A DNA stretch of 64,000 bases from contig CM065318.1 in NCBI GenBank assembly GCA_033032175.1, forward strand, positions 4,588,001-4,652,000. Reading direction: 5' to 3'. How positions within the stretch are numbered: position 1 is the stretch's first letter; each line of letters opens with the position of its first letter. The notes below the pieces were generated by a model. The model made no database searches. It saw only the letters and a list, made by a program, of their open reading frames with translations, and had not been told where the DNA came from. Positions 9,650 to 20,759 of the stretch are shown here, piece after piece. The stretch is from Saturnia japonica (Eukaryota; Arthropoda; Insecta; Lepidoptera; Saturniidae). Position numbers and translations under genes: made by a program.

Positions 9650-9848
9650 CTAACTTTGCCCGCGGCTTCGCTCACGTGGACTACAGAATGGAATTTATCG
9701 TGAAAGCGTGCGAATCTTGCTCCCCCGCTCCCGGCTATTATAAAGACAAAAATTCTTTTTATGGGTGTTCCTTAGGAGATATACACTCGTCTTTTCGACT
9801 TTATATAGATCTGTTTAATATCTAGAATTATGTAGTACATTAACTTTA
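9650..9848 (-). mobile_element. Helitron 3' part, family H2, truncated
   Basis: The minus strand resembles the complete element at 57481-57957 (GTGAGCGAAGCC...GGGC, GGAACACCCA.AAA, ATTATGTAGTACATTAA). It is cut off at 9848, where the AT-rich block begins. The full counterpart starts at 13011. Confidence 0.55.
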
Positions 9849-11306
9849 AAATTTTATTTTTTTGAAATTAGAACAAAAAAAAAATTAAAAGGAATTAAAT
9901 TCTTTTTAAACAAACTATTTTATTTATCAATTTTTTAAAAATAATGTATTTGCGAGTAACTAAAATCCTTTTATGTAATTTTTACCTAACGTTTATTTTT
10001 TAACCCTTTTAATTAAATTAAAAAATTAAATTATTTTTTAAAACCGCCAATTAGGGAAAAAATTAAGTTTACAAAATAGGTCTTCCCAAAAAGAGGAACT
10101 TTTACTCTTTTTGTTTTTTGTTATTTAAAAAATAAATTTAAATTTTATTTAAAATAAATTTTTATTTAAAAAAATTTTTATAATAAAATATTTATTTATT
10201 ATTTATTATTTATTTATTTTTTATTTTTATTTTTATTTTTTAAATTTTATTTATTTATTTTTTTATAAAAATAAAAAAAAATATAAAATTTATTATCCAG
10301 AAATTAATTTTTAAAAAAAAAAATTTGAAATTAATTATGAACAAAAAATGGAATATTTTATTTGCGAGATTGAAATTAAAATAATGAAATTTAGAAACCT
10401 CAGATTTAAGCAACAAATAATATTTTATTCGTTATATTAAGTCTTTAAAATGGGATTTAATAAAAAAAAAAATAACTAATTTTCTTAAAATTTAAATTAA
10501 CACTTCAATTATCGAAAATTTAATGATCCAAAAAATTTAACAAATTTAATGTCAAAAAATCACAACAAGAACAATTTGAAAATTTAATGTCAAAGGTAAC
10601 ATTAAAAACCATTACAAAATTAATTGCCAAAACAACCATTGAACTAAATTAAACCAATACAACTAAAATTTTAAAATTAAAACTAAAAAAAAAATTTCAA
10701 ACCACCCCAATAATGAAAACTTTCAATTTATCGACATTTTCAAATTTTTAATCTTTATTGCATCTTTGAATTTAAACAAATTTAGAGTAGTATTAAAATA
10801 AAAATTATTTGAAAAATCAATTCCCCGGAAAACAACCTAGCAATTATAGAAATATTTAAAATTTGAAACTTAATTTAAATATTATTTAACTAACCTAAAT
10901 AAAAATTACGGAATAATTTTATTAAATTAACTAAAAAAAAAATTTTTAGGTTAACTTTTAAAAAACGAAAAACATTTGACTCCAAAAAAAATAAAATAAA
11001 ATAATTTCGCCCTCAAAAAAGCCGAAATTAGTAATACTTCAATATTTATGGAATTTGTTAGGCCAATATAACCAAATCAGGTTTATTGCTTGTAAACATT
11101 AAGATGGTAGTTTTTTTAAAAAAATAAAACATAAAAATTTTTTAAAAAATGAAATAGTTACAAAAAGGTCTCCCCCACAATAAATTTTGCGCAAATAAGT
11201 TTTAAAATACCCTTTAAAAAAAAAAATAATAATATTTAAAAAATAATAAAGAAAATTTTCAATAATTATCACCACTACCTTCAATTCTCTAAAGGAATTT
11301 TCTAAT
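9849..11306. other. Extremely AT-rich block of abnormal composition
   Basis: About 1.46 kb made almost only of A/T runs with many homopolymers (most marked at 9849-10330) and very little G or C. It has no ORF with a recognisable domain and no similarity I can see to the flanks or to the intact part of the element. It sits between a truncated Helitron and a detached env fragment, inside a duplicated locus. A low-quality consensus or a degenerate gap fill is the simplest reading; real AT-rich satellite-like DNA is the alternative. Confidence 0.6.
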
Positions 11307-11760
11307 CGAAATGTTCCTGTGTCACGAGGATGATTCTCGAACAACTTCAGAAGACACTTGCATAACAGCATTAATTCAATTTTCTTCGAATACGAGTTCT
11401 TGTCATCCAGTACCAGTTGAAATCAAGACCATTAAGATACAACCAATTGGAAAAGAGAGATGGATTCTTCATAGTAACGCTGAGAATATATTATCAAAAA
11501 TTTGTAACGACGAAATAACGAAAGAAAATATAGAAGGGACATACTTCCTCGTCCTAGATGACCATTGCGATGTTAAAATTGGTGAAATTACGCTAAAAGC
11601 TCACCATATTACTACGAGTAATTTGAAGATGTCAAAATTACCGATTATTAATCTTCCCGAAATAACAATTACTGAGCAACAATTGCAACGTGAACCCATC
11701 AATTTGGATAACAGTGAATTAATAAATCTTCAACATTTAAATAATCTTTTAAAAATCAGT
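11307..11760 (+). pseudogene. Detached env C-terminal fragment
   Basis: These 454 bp match 8215-8668 of the errantivirus without visible differences and keep the same frame (MFLCHEDDS ... NNLLKIS). They cover the Env ectodomain part but lack the transmembrane segment. The match starts at CGAAATG with no splice-like or target-site feature, and ends where the mosaic begins. It is not an independent gene. Confidence 0.85.
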
Positions 11761-12537
11761 TGAAAAGCATGAACTAAAAACGATCAAGTGATTTCAGAAT
11801 TGCGTTCAGATGTAAAAAGGCTGAGCTTGACCGCTCCCTGTCTGATGTCAGCTTAGTATTATAACATGTGATTATATACTCTAATATACAATATACAAAG
11901 TGTATGTCTTAGTATCGACACACGACTGGAGTTTACTCCATAAGTACGAATGCCATGGAATATAAAAAAATATAATCGCGTCATCTTTCAGCAAATAAAA
12001 ATTAAAAAAAAAAACAAAGAAAAATAATTCAAGTATGTGATCAAAAGAGTAAAATAATTCTTGCATTAGTTACTCGATCGCGCATAAATTTGATAGTTTA
12101 CTAAGAAGTAATGAATGACCCTCTCTTGACAGAATTACGTAACACTTTTGAGTTAACGCTTGGTACATACTTTTAGGAAAATGCTGATTCTTAAGTAAGT
12201 AAACTCCAAAAAATAGTCAAAGTGCAAACTACTTAAAAAGGGACATGCTGCGTAGCATAAATTATGTACTTAGATATAAAATGTATAGCTGACTTTCTCC
12301 TTCTCTCTACGTTATATCTTACTTCTCTCTCATGTAACGAAATGTGCCTAAACGTGAAGCGTCCTTGAATGTTTTACTCTCAATTACAGTTTATATCCAA
12401 TCGTAGACATTTGTAACTTTAAAAAAGCATTCTTAATAAATAGCTTCTTGAGAATCAGTCTTCACTTAGATATTTAATAGCGCAGGCCGCAGACGAATGT
12501 GGCGTTACTAAACCTGATGTTGAAGACAACGATGAAT
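11761..12537. other. Mosaic of flank sequence and errantivirus 3' end
   Basis: The backbone follows 3370-4116, but short words from 8669-9175 replace or interrupt it in the same order as in the element. Examples are GAACTAAAAAC, ATGTAAAAAG, ATGTGATTATAT, CCCTCTCT, TTGGTACATAC (12160-12170), GACATTTGTAAC, and the tail AAGCATTCTTAATAAA with GCTTCTTGAGAATCAGTCTT. Interleaving at this scale is not a known biological product and suggests a consensus built from two misaligned alleles. It contains no reliable gene. Confidence 0.75.
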
Positions 12538-13209
12538 AAATAATATCAATTATTTACAATATGAAGATTAACTTCCTATTAAATAGTTCCAAGTTCCAGG
12601 TAAATAATAATCATAATGTCAGTTTTGTTATTTTGGTCAATAAATTGCTTCAGCATAACGCAAAAAACATATTAGTTATTTTAAGAAACTGCGTCGTGTG
12701 TACAGTTGTTGGAAAAACAACCCATAACTGAGAATACATACCTACTATTATTTATTACTAGCTGTGCCCCGCGGTTTCACCCGTGTTAAATTTATGCCGC
12801 CGATAACAATAATCGTTGTTCTCAATTCCCAGATATGCCTACATCTTGCGAGCTTGCTTGAAGCTATAGGTTACTGCTCCGCTCTTTAGCGTCTTAGTGT
12901 GAAGATATTGCCCATAAATTTACCCCAATAAATTAGCTATGAAAAGGAAAAATCATTTTTGAATTAAGACTGGTACAATAAAGAAACAATATCTTTTGTT
13001 TATACTATTACTAACTTTGCCCGCGGCTTCGCTCACGTGGACTACAGAATGCCATTTATCGTGCATACGTGCGAATCTTGCTTCCCCGCTCTCGGCTATT
13101 ATAAAGGCAAAAATGCTTTTTATGGGTGTTCCTTAGGAGATATATACTCGTCTTTTCGACTTTTTATAGATCTTTTTAATATCTAGAATTATGTAGTACA
13201 TTAACTTTG
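12538..13209. repeat. Second copy of the errantivirus 3' flank
   Basis: Colinear with 9176-9848. The junction GATGAATAAATAATATC here resembles an unoccupied target site, with one substitution relative to the GATGAATATAT / ATATAATATC flanks of the element. Confidence 0.75.
12758..13007 (-). mobile_element. Helitron fragment, family H1, minus strand
   Basis: Duplicate of 9400-9645 with the same CACAGCTAG|T terminus on the minus strand. Confidence 0.6.
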
Positions 13210-13815
13210 ATATAAGGTATCTCTTATGGTTTACTCGGCGTAAGCTGGGTATAGTGTGTGCGTGAGTGGGAGAATTACAGTGATGTCTGGAAGTGACTCC
13301 CTCTCTGTACATCCACTAAATTATTATTGATGTACCTATTGTATTAACATTGGTATAGTTGAGAAAAAAACCGATTAAGTTTCTTGCCGGTTCCTTCTCG
13401 ATGTCTTGGGATATTTTCCGAAACAGGGCGTGGCGGTAGTGTTTTAACGTTCATAAGTGCCTTCTTTGGGCCTAAATTGAATAAAAATTATTCAATCTTT
13501 AAGCATTAGCATTTATTAGCTATATAAGCGCCCGAATTGATTCACCATGACCAGTTTTTTTTTATATTTGTGCGGACCTTTCATTATTTTTCTAAAATAA
13601 AAGTAGCCTAAGGTACTCCTTATAACATCAGCTATCTACCAGTGATAGTTCTGTCAAAATCGGTCCAAACGTTTCGGAGATTACCCGGTACAAACAGACA
13701 GACAGACAAACATTTTAAAAATGTGGTTTTTGATATAGGTATCGTATATAGTTTCATATGCATTTAGTAAAAAGCTGTTATTTTGACATAACAAACAGAC
13801 ACCAAACAATTATAT
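13011..13815 (-). mobile_element. Helitron family H2, interrupted by a LINE fragment
   Basis: On the minus strand it runs from a CAAACAGAC.. CTGTTATTTTGACAT 5' part (13750-13815) through CAGATAGCTGATG and ATGGTGAATCAATTCGGGCG to a terminal GTGAGCGAAGCCGCGGGCAAAGTTAG. It is homologous to 57481-57957 and 21914-22360. An L3 LINE fragment (13246-13500) splits it. Confidence 0.65.
13246..13500 (+). repeat. LINE 3'-UTR fragment (L3) nested in a Helitron
   Basis: Contains GATGTCTGGAAGTGACTCC, the CTTGCCGGTTCCTTCTCGATG block, GTTTTAACGTTCATAAG and TTTGGGCCTAAATTGAATAAA. These are the blocks of 35505-35925 and 59275-59465 in the same order. Confidence 0.7.
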
Positions 13816-13846
13816 TGAAACTACATTATGATATTTTCAATTTATT

Positions 13847-13965
13847 TTTAATCACGACGGTGGTAAACAAGCATGCGGTCCGCCTGATGGAAACCGTCCC
13901 AGCATCCTATGAATGTTTGCAAAATTAAAGGTATCACATGCACGTTACCGACTGTTCAAGTACCT
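13847..13965 (+). repeat. Interspersed repeat (family R1)
   Basis: GGTGGTAAACAAGCATGCGG, TCCGCCTGATGG, then GTTACCGACTG is a common lepidopteran-type repeat block. A relative is at 48438-48590. Confidence 0.5.
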
Positions 13966-14821
13966 GTCAAATAAATGTTCTTTCCTTCTTTCTTTGTTTC
14001 ACTCCCCTCAAGACCACACAAATTCCACGACATGTAACAAGAATATGATTTCCTTATTGTCTTGTCATTAATTAAAATGTATTAGGCTCATATAATTAGG
14101 CACACTAGATTCTAAAGAATGGAATTTAATGTGTAAAAGATAGGCCAGATTTTAGCCAAAATTATTCGTTTTTTTATATCCATGAAATTTCACTACTTTT
14201 TATAGACAAACCATCTCAATCGAGACTTGGCCCGATATTTTACAGCATGTCTTTCTTGGGATCTCACTTCTTATTGTAGTTTATTGTGAATTTTCTGAAT
14301 CGGATACTGGAATTTAATTATAACGATAAGCAGAAAAGGCCTATCATAAAAATTGTGTTTATTGCTCTTAATGTTTGTCCCTAGGCCCTGTTATGAACGC
14401 GCGTCAGAGCGCTTTAACGCTGCGTTTAGAAAACAATATACCTGAATGAGGACTTCGTGTTTCATAGAATTCATTTTCGATAAAGCGGCATTTTTTCAAT
14501 ATATTTTACGGTTTCGCTGGGCTCTTTGGGTTCCACATCAGTTACTATAGATCTTAGAATTGCTCATCATCATCATCATTTAGAAAATGCTCATCAGATT
14601 AATTATTTAAGGATTTCGTAAAGTTGTTGACGTCAGCTGACTTGAATCATATACCGCAAAATGCAGTAGGCGTTGTTGATTAAAATACGTAGATTCAATA
14701 CGTCATGTACGTCCACCGTATCACGTATAATTGACACAGTTTTAGATTTAGTTTATTATAAAACACAAATAGGTTGAATAAGTATATAAAATAACTTAGA
14801 TTCTTTGCCAGTATATTATTT

Positions 14822-15108
14822 AATATTTGTATCATTTTGCGTGATATAATAAAAGGAAACATGTATTTTGAGCTGCTACAAAAACTCCCTAGATAGTTCT
14901 AACAAGGCAGCCACTATCTTGTTAGAATATTGTAAAATACTATGAAGGCTTAAAAACATTGACACTGGCAAGTGCTTCTGCGGTGCAAAAATAAGAAGAA
15001 GTAAGGAAAGTGGCTATACGGGGTAAAAGCAGCGCGGCACGGCGCGGTGAAGAATCGATTGAATAAATTTAATACGAGTGAAATCTCGAGGCACATGTAG
15101 TATTATTA
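14822..15108 (+). repeat. L3-type LINE block followed by a Helitron 3' remnant
   Basis: 14822-15000 matches 1901-2105 (GCGTGAT.TA, then AAAAACTCCCTAGATAGTTC and AGTGCTTCTGCGG). From about 15005 the sequence matches the end of the H1 Helitron at 34595-34700 (GTGGCTATACGG, GCGCGGCACGG, AATAAATTTAATA), with a decayed terminus. Confidence 0.5.
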
Positions 15109-16775
15109 TATATAGTGTTGGCAACAGTTTTGAAGATGGACGACAGATTAAAAAAGGACTCTGATTTGTTTGTTTTTTGTAATCTATGAGTAACGTTTGG
15201 GACGTTTCGTTTTATGAATAAATTTGAAGATAAAATAAATTAGATAAATTGTTAAAGCTGAAAATAATAATAGTTATCAATAGAAAGTTGAAGTTTGTTA
15301 TAAAGCACCTCAACAAAATGCCATTTACAAATACCTATAAATTCATATTTAGTTTACTCTGACAAAAAATCGTTTTTTTTATTTACATAGGACGGAGGGA
15401 TTCTGCGTTCGAAGTTTCGAACAGCACAATGAATTCCAATATGGATAGTAACGTATCAACTGCAAAGAATATTCTTTAGAAATTTTATTCAATCTTGCCC
15501 AAGAATGTTACTTTCGTACACCAGACGAATATTTCTGTGTTGATTCAACAAGCACAGCGGGAGGTAGTCTAAAGGAGAGTCAATGTCATTTAGTATTTAC
15601 ACTAATGTCATCGGTTTCTAAGAAATTATATAATACATTTTGAAAACCACTGATAATATTATTTACAGACTATTTGAGAGATGTATTAGTTTCTTCAACA
15701 TATTTCTTCAAATATGTTGAACACAAGACCTATATTTGACATCACCTTCAAGTCATATATCATGTAACATTTATGTAAATATGGCGTAAATATGATGTCA
15801 AACGAAGGTTGTGTGTTCACTGGGTAGCTATCCTTGCAAATGTTGTTCTGCACTAACCACTTATTGACCATCTACATCGCTAATTGGACCTTTAGTTTAC
15901 GTTTAAACTATGATCATAAGTATATGAGCCGAGCGAGAGAACCCCGACAGCGGCCGACGAGCACCAGAAACAAATCAGCCGTTGAAAATTCACACTATTC
16001 GAATCCTAGTATGTTTATTTTGCATAAATAATAGACACGCTCAAAATTCAAAATTATTAGTTACCGTTCACAATCTATCGACAGTTTACAATATCACTAA
16101 TTTGCTTATAAACTAACGGTTTGTATAATTATTCGGAACTTACATGATTAATAATTAATAGTAAATGGAATAAGTCTTTGAAACAGAAACTCTCTTTGAA
16201 TGTCATACCCGCAGGGCTATTACGCAGTACCTACCTACATTTGAACTCTTATTTAATTGCTACGTGTAACGTTGTTTATTCAATTTCACTCCTTCGTATT
16301 CGTTAGCAGAATAAAAACACATTATAAACTCTGATTTTTTGACAAAAAAATTACATTTTTAATACATCATTTGTACAATAAATAAATTTGATATTTTATA
16401 GTCTTTATATAATATATCCCTTATGTCAGAGCTTATGTTAATGTAAACTAGTTACATGTTTGCAAATAGTCGTTGATCTATAGTTTAAAATACTAGCGAA
16501 TTTCGTTATTATTAATGGAGTATAAAGTCTGCTTGCTATGGAACTTTTGAGGAACTATTGACTTCCGGCGTAGATAAGAATGACACTATTGAGACGGAGA
16601 ACTTAAGACTTCAGATTAAAACTGAAGTTTACGGTGAGTAGCGGAAATAAGTAGAAAACTTAGCGAAATTGTATTTTTAAAACGGTAGTTGCTTTTTTCG
16701 CAATCTATGTATAGTTGATCTACAAAGAAACTGTATAGAACATTGTTGTATAATATATTGTAAGTTAGTGTTGTT
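15109..16775. other. Sequence without recognised gene
   Basis: Mostly AT-rich unique sequence. The ORF at 15834-16031 includes a short GC-rich Arg-rich stretch (MSRAREPRQRPTSTRNKSA) that I do not recognise, with no supporting promoter or splice context. Confidence 0.4.
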
Positions 16776-17168
16776 CAAGAAATCTTTCGGAACCTTTTTA
16801 AGCGTATTGCGTGCACGGAAGACTGAGATTTGGTATGTTTAAATTTCGGTATCTTTTTAAGCGTATTGCGTGCACGGAAGACTGTGAGACTTGGAATGGT
16901 TAAATTTTATATGGAGAAGGAGTGCAGAAAGCTAAAAAATTATCTATAATATCTCTTACTGATATATTAAATCAAATAAATCAATACTGCGAATCCTAAC
17001 CGGACCAGTGCCATTCAACTTAGACGAAAAATGACAACAAGTGATGTAGATAATACTCATTGTTTATGAATACTGTAAATCTATGCTGTAAATAGTCAAA
17101 CAAAAAATAGTCTATGATCAAAAAGTCGCTGGTCAAATGTCGACCTTAGGACGACCGCTAGTAAAAAT
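16776..17168 (+). repeat. Dispersed repeat R2 with internal duplication
   Basis: Colinear with 42431-42785: TTTTAAGCGTATTGCGTGCA, CGGAAGACTGTGAGA, TATGGAGAAGGAGTGCAGAA, GATGTAGATAATACTCATTG, AAAAAGTCGCTGGTC, TCGACCTTAGG. Here the first ~65 bp block occurs twice in tandem (16789 and 16852), but only once in the other copy. Confidence 0.65.
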
Positions 17169-17354
17169 AAAGACGTGTCTTTTGGTATATAACTATTACT
17201 TATAATAGATCTTTCGACCTTCAAATGTAATCACATTATTGACATATTATGTTTATTCCGGAGTTACCATTTACGAGTTACCATTACATTTGTCATCATT
17301 TTAAATACTTGTTTTCTTTTTAATTGTGTATTGGGTGTATATAATATTAATACT

Positions 17355-17906
17355 ATACCATTTCCATTTCTTTATTTTCTCGATGACATCTCCTGTGAAA
17401 ACTTGAACGAGCGTCTTTTTTACATTATGTATGCATTATTTTATCAAAATATGACGTTTACACACGTACAAGGTTATACCAGAGTCGGAGAAACTGATAG
17501 GGATGGAGCTATATCGATAAACATAACACGATAATAAACCCGATATTTTTTTACAAAATGTAAGAAACTAAACTACTGCAAGATACTTTTGTACAACTTT
17601 ATTAACTAATATTATATTTCATTACAAGATGTTACACTATTTTAATTCTTTATTGATAATGCCAACTTCTTCAAAATTTTCGAAGCTGTTGTAAAATAAG
17701 TAGGTATAGGTAGGTACTCGACAATGAAATGAAATAATTATAACGACAGGTAATCTTTATTTATTTATTTAAATCAAAATCTGATGAATCGTCACTGTCG
17801 TAATCGTATTAAATATATGCGATCGATATCATTACTTATTTGGTCACAACACTACAACTATCAAATTAGAACTGTCATCGAGAAAATAAAGAAATGGAAA
17901 TAGTAT
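17355..17906. mobile_element. MITE-like element with 34-bp inverted repeats
   Basis: Left arm 17355-17388 and right arm 17873-17906 are inverted copies (ATACYATTTCCATTTCTTTA... to TCGATGACA) with one visible mismatch. The interior (about 484 bp) has no transposase, and the open frame 17331-17534 overlaps the left arm by chance. Target duplication is unclear. Confidence 0.65.
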
Positions 17907-18423
17907 AAAAACACATTCATTCACATTATTAGCATTCAGTTTCGTTCACAATGAAAGTGAAACCCCTCAATTATACCTTCTACTAAAAAATCCAAAAGAA
18001 GTAGAACTTCAAAAATATGAATATTAAGGAAATCGTGCATTTAAATGGGCTTTTCATTAAATTAATAAAAAGAAACGTCTCTGTGTCTTCCATAAAACTC
18101 TTCGTTAAAAAGACTTTTGGGTGTCGCATAAATACTGTGGACCCTTTTCAAACTCAACGAATACCACTCCTGTATCCACCAAAATAAGTAATATAAATGT
18201 TGAATTATTTCCTAAAAGAAATTCCACGTAGTTACTAGTAGCAAGTCTGTCGAAATTTCTCATGTCTTATGAATAAACAGCTGTTTGTATAGATAAAACG
18301 AACGTTATTTTTAAAGAATCTTCTAATAAAGAATGCCACGAATTGATAATTATTTTTGTGAATATTATAAATAATTAGCATAATCTATATTAATACATGT
18401 ATAATTTATTAGTCTGTACATTT

Positions 18424-19080
18424 TTTTTTATTTCCCGATAGACATACTATATAAAGGCACTGATCACGAATATTCCTTCAAATTTTTTTGTCTGTCTGTC
18501 TGTTTGTATATTCGGATTTAACTTAGAAATGACTTGATCGATTCTTATGATATTTTGTTCACGGGATGTTTATGTCATGGGTCAATCGATAGGCTATAAG
18601 AAATTTTCTTTAATACTTTAAGAAATAGTAAAAAAAAAATTCAAAAAAATACACCATTATTTATATCACATTACATACATTAATTTCACTGAACTTCCAA
18701 CACAGTTAATAGACACAGACACAGAGTGGTCAATTTTTCGTACGGACATTGGGATTTTAAGTAAGTAATATGTTTGTTTCTTTATTATAATTACCTAGTA
18801 CGTGTTTGTTTAGTGTACTTGCCTGCTATCGTCTTATTGCTATGCATTGTTTTTAAATCATCATATTCTTAGGTGCTTTAGGTGATCAACTAGAAAATAT
18901 TTGGTAATCTTCAAACGGCTGAAGAGATTTTCTTGAATAATAGTTAAGAAGACTCTCGATCAAGACACCTTTTAAACAAAAAAAAAACCTAAATCAAAAT
19001 TAGTTCAGCCGTTTTGGAGTTATGATGACACACATATAAACAAAAGTCTAACCTTATAACTGTTTATGTCAGGGGTTTAA
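18424..19080 (+). repeat. Dispersed repeat R3 (Helitron-like body)
   Basis: Begins TTTCCCGATAGACATACTAT, then a TGTCTGTCTG run, TCGGATTTAACTTAGAAATG and TTTTGTTCACGGGATG. Diverged copies are at 20104-20390 and 50200-50400. The end is uncertain, near GTTTTGGAGTTATGATG. Confidence 0.5.
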
Positions 19081-19754
19081 AACACATTTGACTAGAACAG
19101 ATTCAAACAGAACACCCAGAGTAAATTTCCATGTATATTTTATCCATATTATCATATTCATAGAATTCCTCATTCAGTGTTAAAAATATCTATATAGTAT
19201 GTGTTATTAAAAATAGACGGATTCAGAAGGCACTGCGTCAGTAAATCGAACAGAAAGGGACGCTAAATTCAATTTCGTGTAGCAATAACAATATCGATGA
19301 AAAAAGTAATGAGATTTCGTAATACGTAAATTTCCGTCACGCACTCTAGCAAGAGTACAATGTCAATTTGATTAAATGAAAATATTTCTACCAGGCCTAC
19401 GGATATGTTGAAATTAATTAGGCCTAATAGTGCTTTGTTGATATTAATTTATTGGAACAAAGTTCCTTAACACGGCTTGTGATAGGAATGGACTTATAGA
19501 AATTGTCACGTAACGAAAAAGCGTTATACCCTCTCCAAGCGACTTTCTCTCTCTTTCTTTATCTTTTTCTATTATATACGAGTGTATTATTACCTATTAC
19601 GTGTGCGTGTCAAGATTCGAGTAAACGAGCATCGCGCGCGGCCGGTTGCATTCTTAATTCTTCCTAAAATTGCAAAACTTTGCACTTTGGGCGGGGCTCC
19701 TCAGGGTGATCTGACGAAATAGGTGCGCTTTTAGCAATTCAATGGTTTATCAGA

Positions 19755-19872
19755 TTTTTTTAGATTTCACTACGCCATAAGGGCCCAAGAAAACTCGAGC
19801 CTCAAACGGTTTTTATAGCTTCACCGGGCTTGGGGGTGAGCGCTGAAGGCACTCAGCTACGAAATATTATCA
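19755..19872 (-). repeat. 3'-end fragment of the Jockey LINE family
   Basis: GGGCCCAAGAAAACTC...TTTTATAGCTTCACCGG, CTTGGGGGTGAGCGC and GGCACTCAGC match the 3' UTR of the full element at 51020-51105. It is a severely 5'-truncated copy. Confidence 0.65.
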
Positions 19873-20103
19873 GTTATTTTGAATGGTACATACATTAAAT
19901 ACCTTTAAATGAGCGCTCATCGTCTATCTCAGTTTATAGTATAGTTCTGTCTTTTTCTGTCCATGTTGCGTCACATGGACTGTTAAAAGTATGTTTCTGG
20001 CTTTAAACTTACATCGATGTGTTCTTTATGAATTGAACTGATTTTGACACGTTTATCTATATTAACAAAGCTGTAGTTCTGTCTATACAGTTAACTTTTT
20101 GTC

Positions 20104-20390
20104 CAAATTTCCCAATAGGCATACTATATCAACGGTACTGATCAGGAATATGCCATTAAAAAAATTGTTGTCTGTCTGTTTGTATGTCCAGATTTAACTC
20201 AAAATGGCTTGGCCGATTCTTATGAAATTTTGTATTTGAGATGCTTAAATAATTAGTCAATCGATCGGATAAAATAATTTTCAATATTATTTTTATAAAT
20301 CGTGAAAAAAGACAAAAAGTTTTTTTTTTATTCTTGACCGATTTTTAAGAAATTTGTACACGGGAGGGAAGTCTATTTCATACAACTATA
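20104..20390 (+). repeat. Dispersed repeat R3
   Basis: Diverged copy of 18424-19080 (TTTCCCAATAGGCATACTAT, TGTCTGTCTGTTTGTATG, GATTTAACTCAAAATGGCTT). The short overlapping ORFs at 20430-20731 beyond it show no domain. Confidence 0.5.
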
Positions 20391-20759
20391 AATAAAGCAA
20401 AAAAAAAAAAAACATTTTTAATTAACTTCTTGACTTTAAACTACACTGAGACAGAGAAAATACCCCAGTTAAAATCACATAATTTTTTGTTTTTAAATTT
20501 CATTTGTATATGGTTTTGTATAAGTTTCTTTTGTACTATTTTGTTTTCTGTTCTATTGTGTATCTCTAACTCTCTTTTTTGTAATGTACAGAACCTCCGT
20601 AACTTTGTAAATCCTTTTATGTAATTTTCAACTGGTTCCTCGCGATACAGGCGAAACTTAGTGAGACCCCTGGCAATATTGTTACAAATTGTGATACCGA
20701 AAAAACGATTTATCTTATAAAAGATATACAAATATGTTTAAAAGAAACTATGACATTGG

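Larger units (their letters stand above)
9176..9848. repeat. 3' flank of errantivirus; copy of 12538-13209
   Basis: ATATAATATCAATTATTTAC onward is colinear and nearly identical to 12538-13209 apart from scattered substitutions and small indels. Identity stops at 9848 (ATTAACTTT), where the partner continues into an ordinary Helitron and this copy enters an anomalous AT-rich block. It includes two minus-strand Helitron 3' ends. Confidence 0.8.

Noticed and set aside
11099..11371. 90-codon minus-strand ORF
   Set aside because: Phe/Lys/Leu-rich frame created by the AT-rich block, running into the antisense of the env fragment.
11307..11760. Domesticated solo env gene (syncytin-like or viral-defence env)
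   Set aside because: It matches 8215-8668 by eye without differences, lacks the anchor and N-terminus, and abuts a mosaic region. It is better explained as a duplicated or misassembled piece of the neighbouring element.
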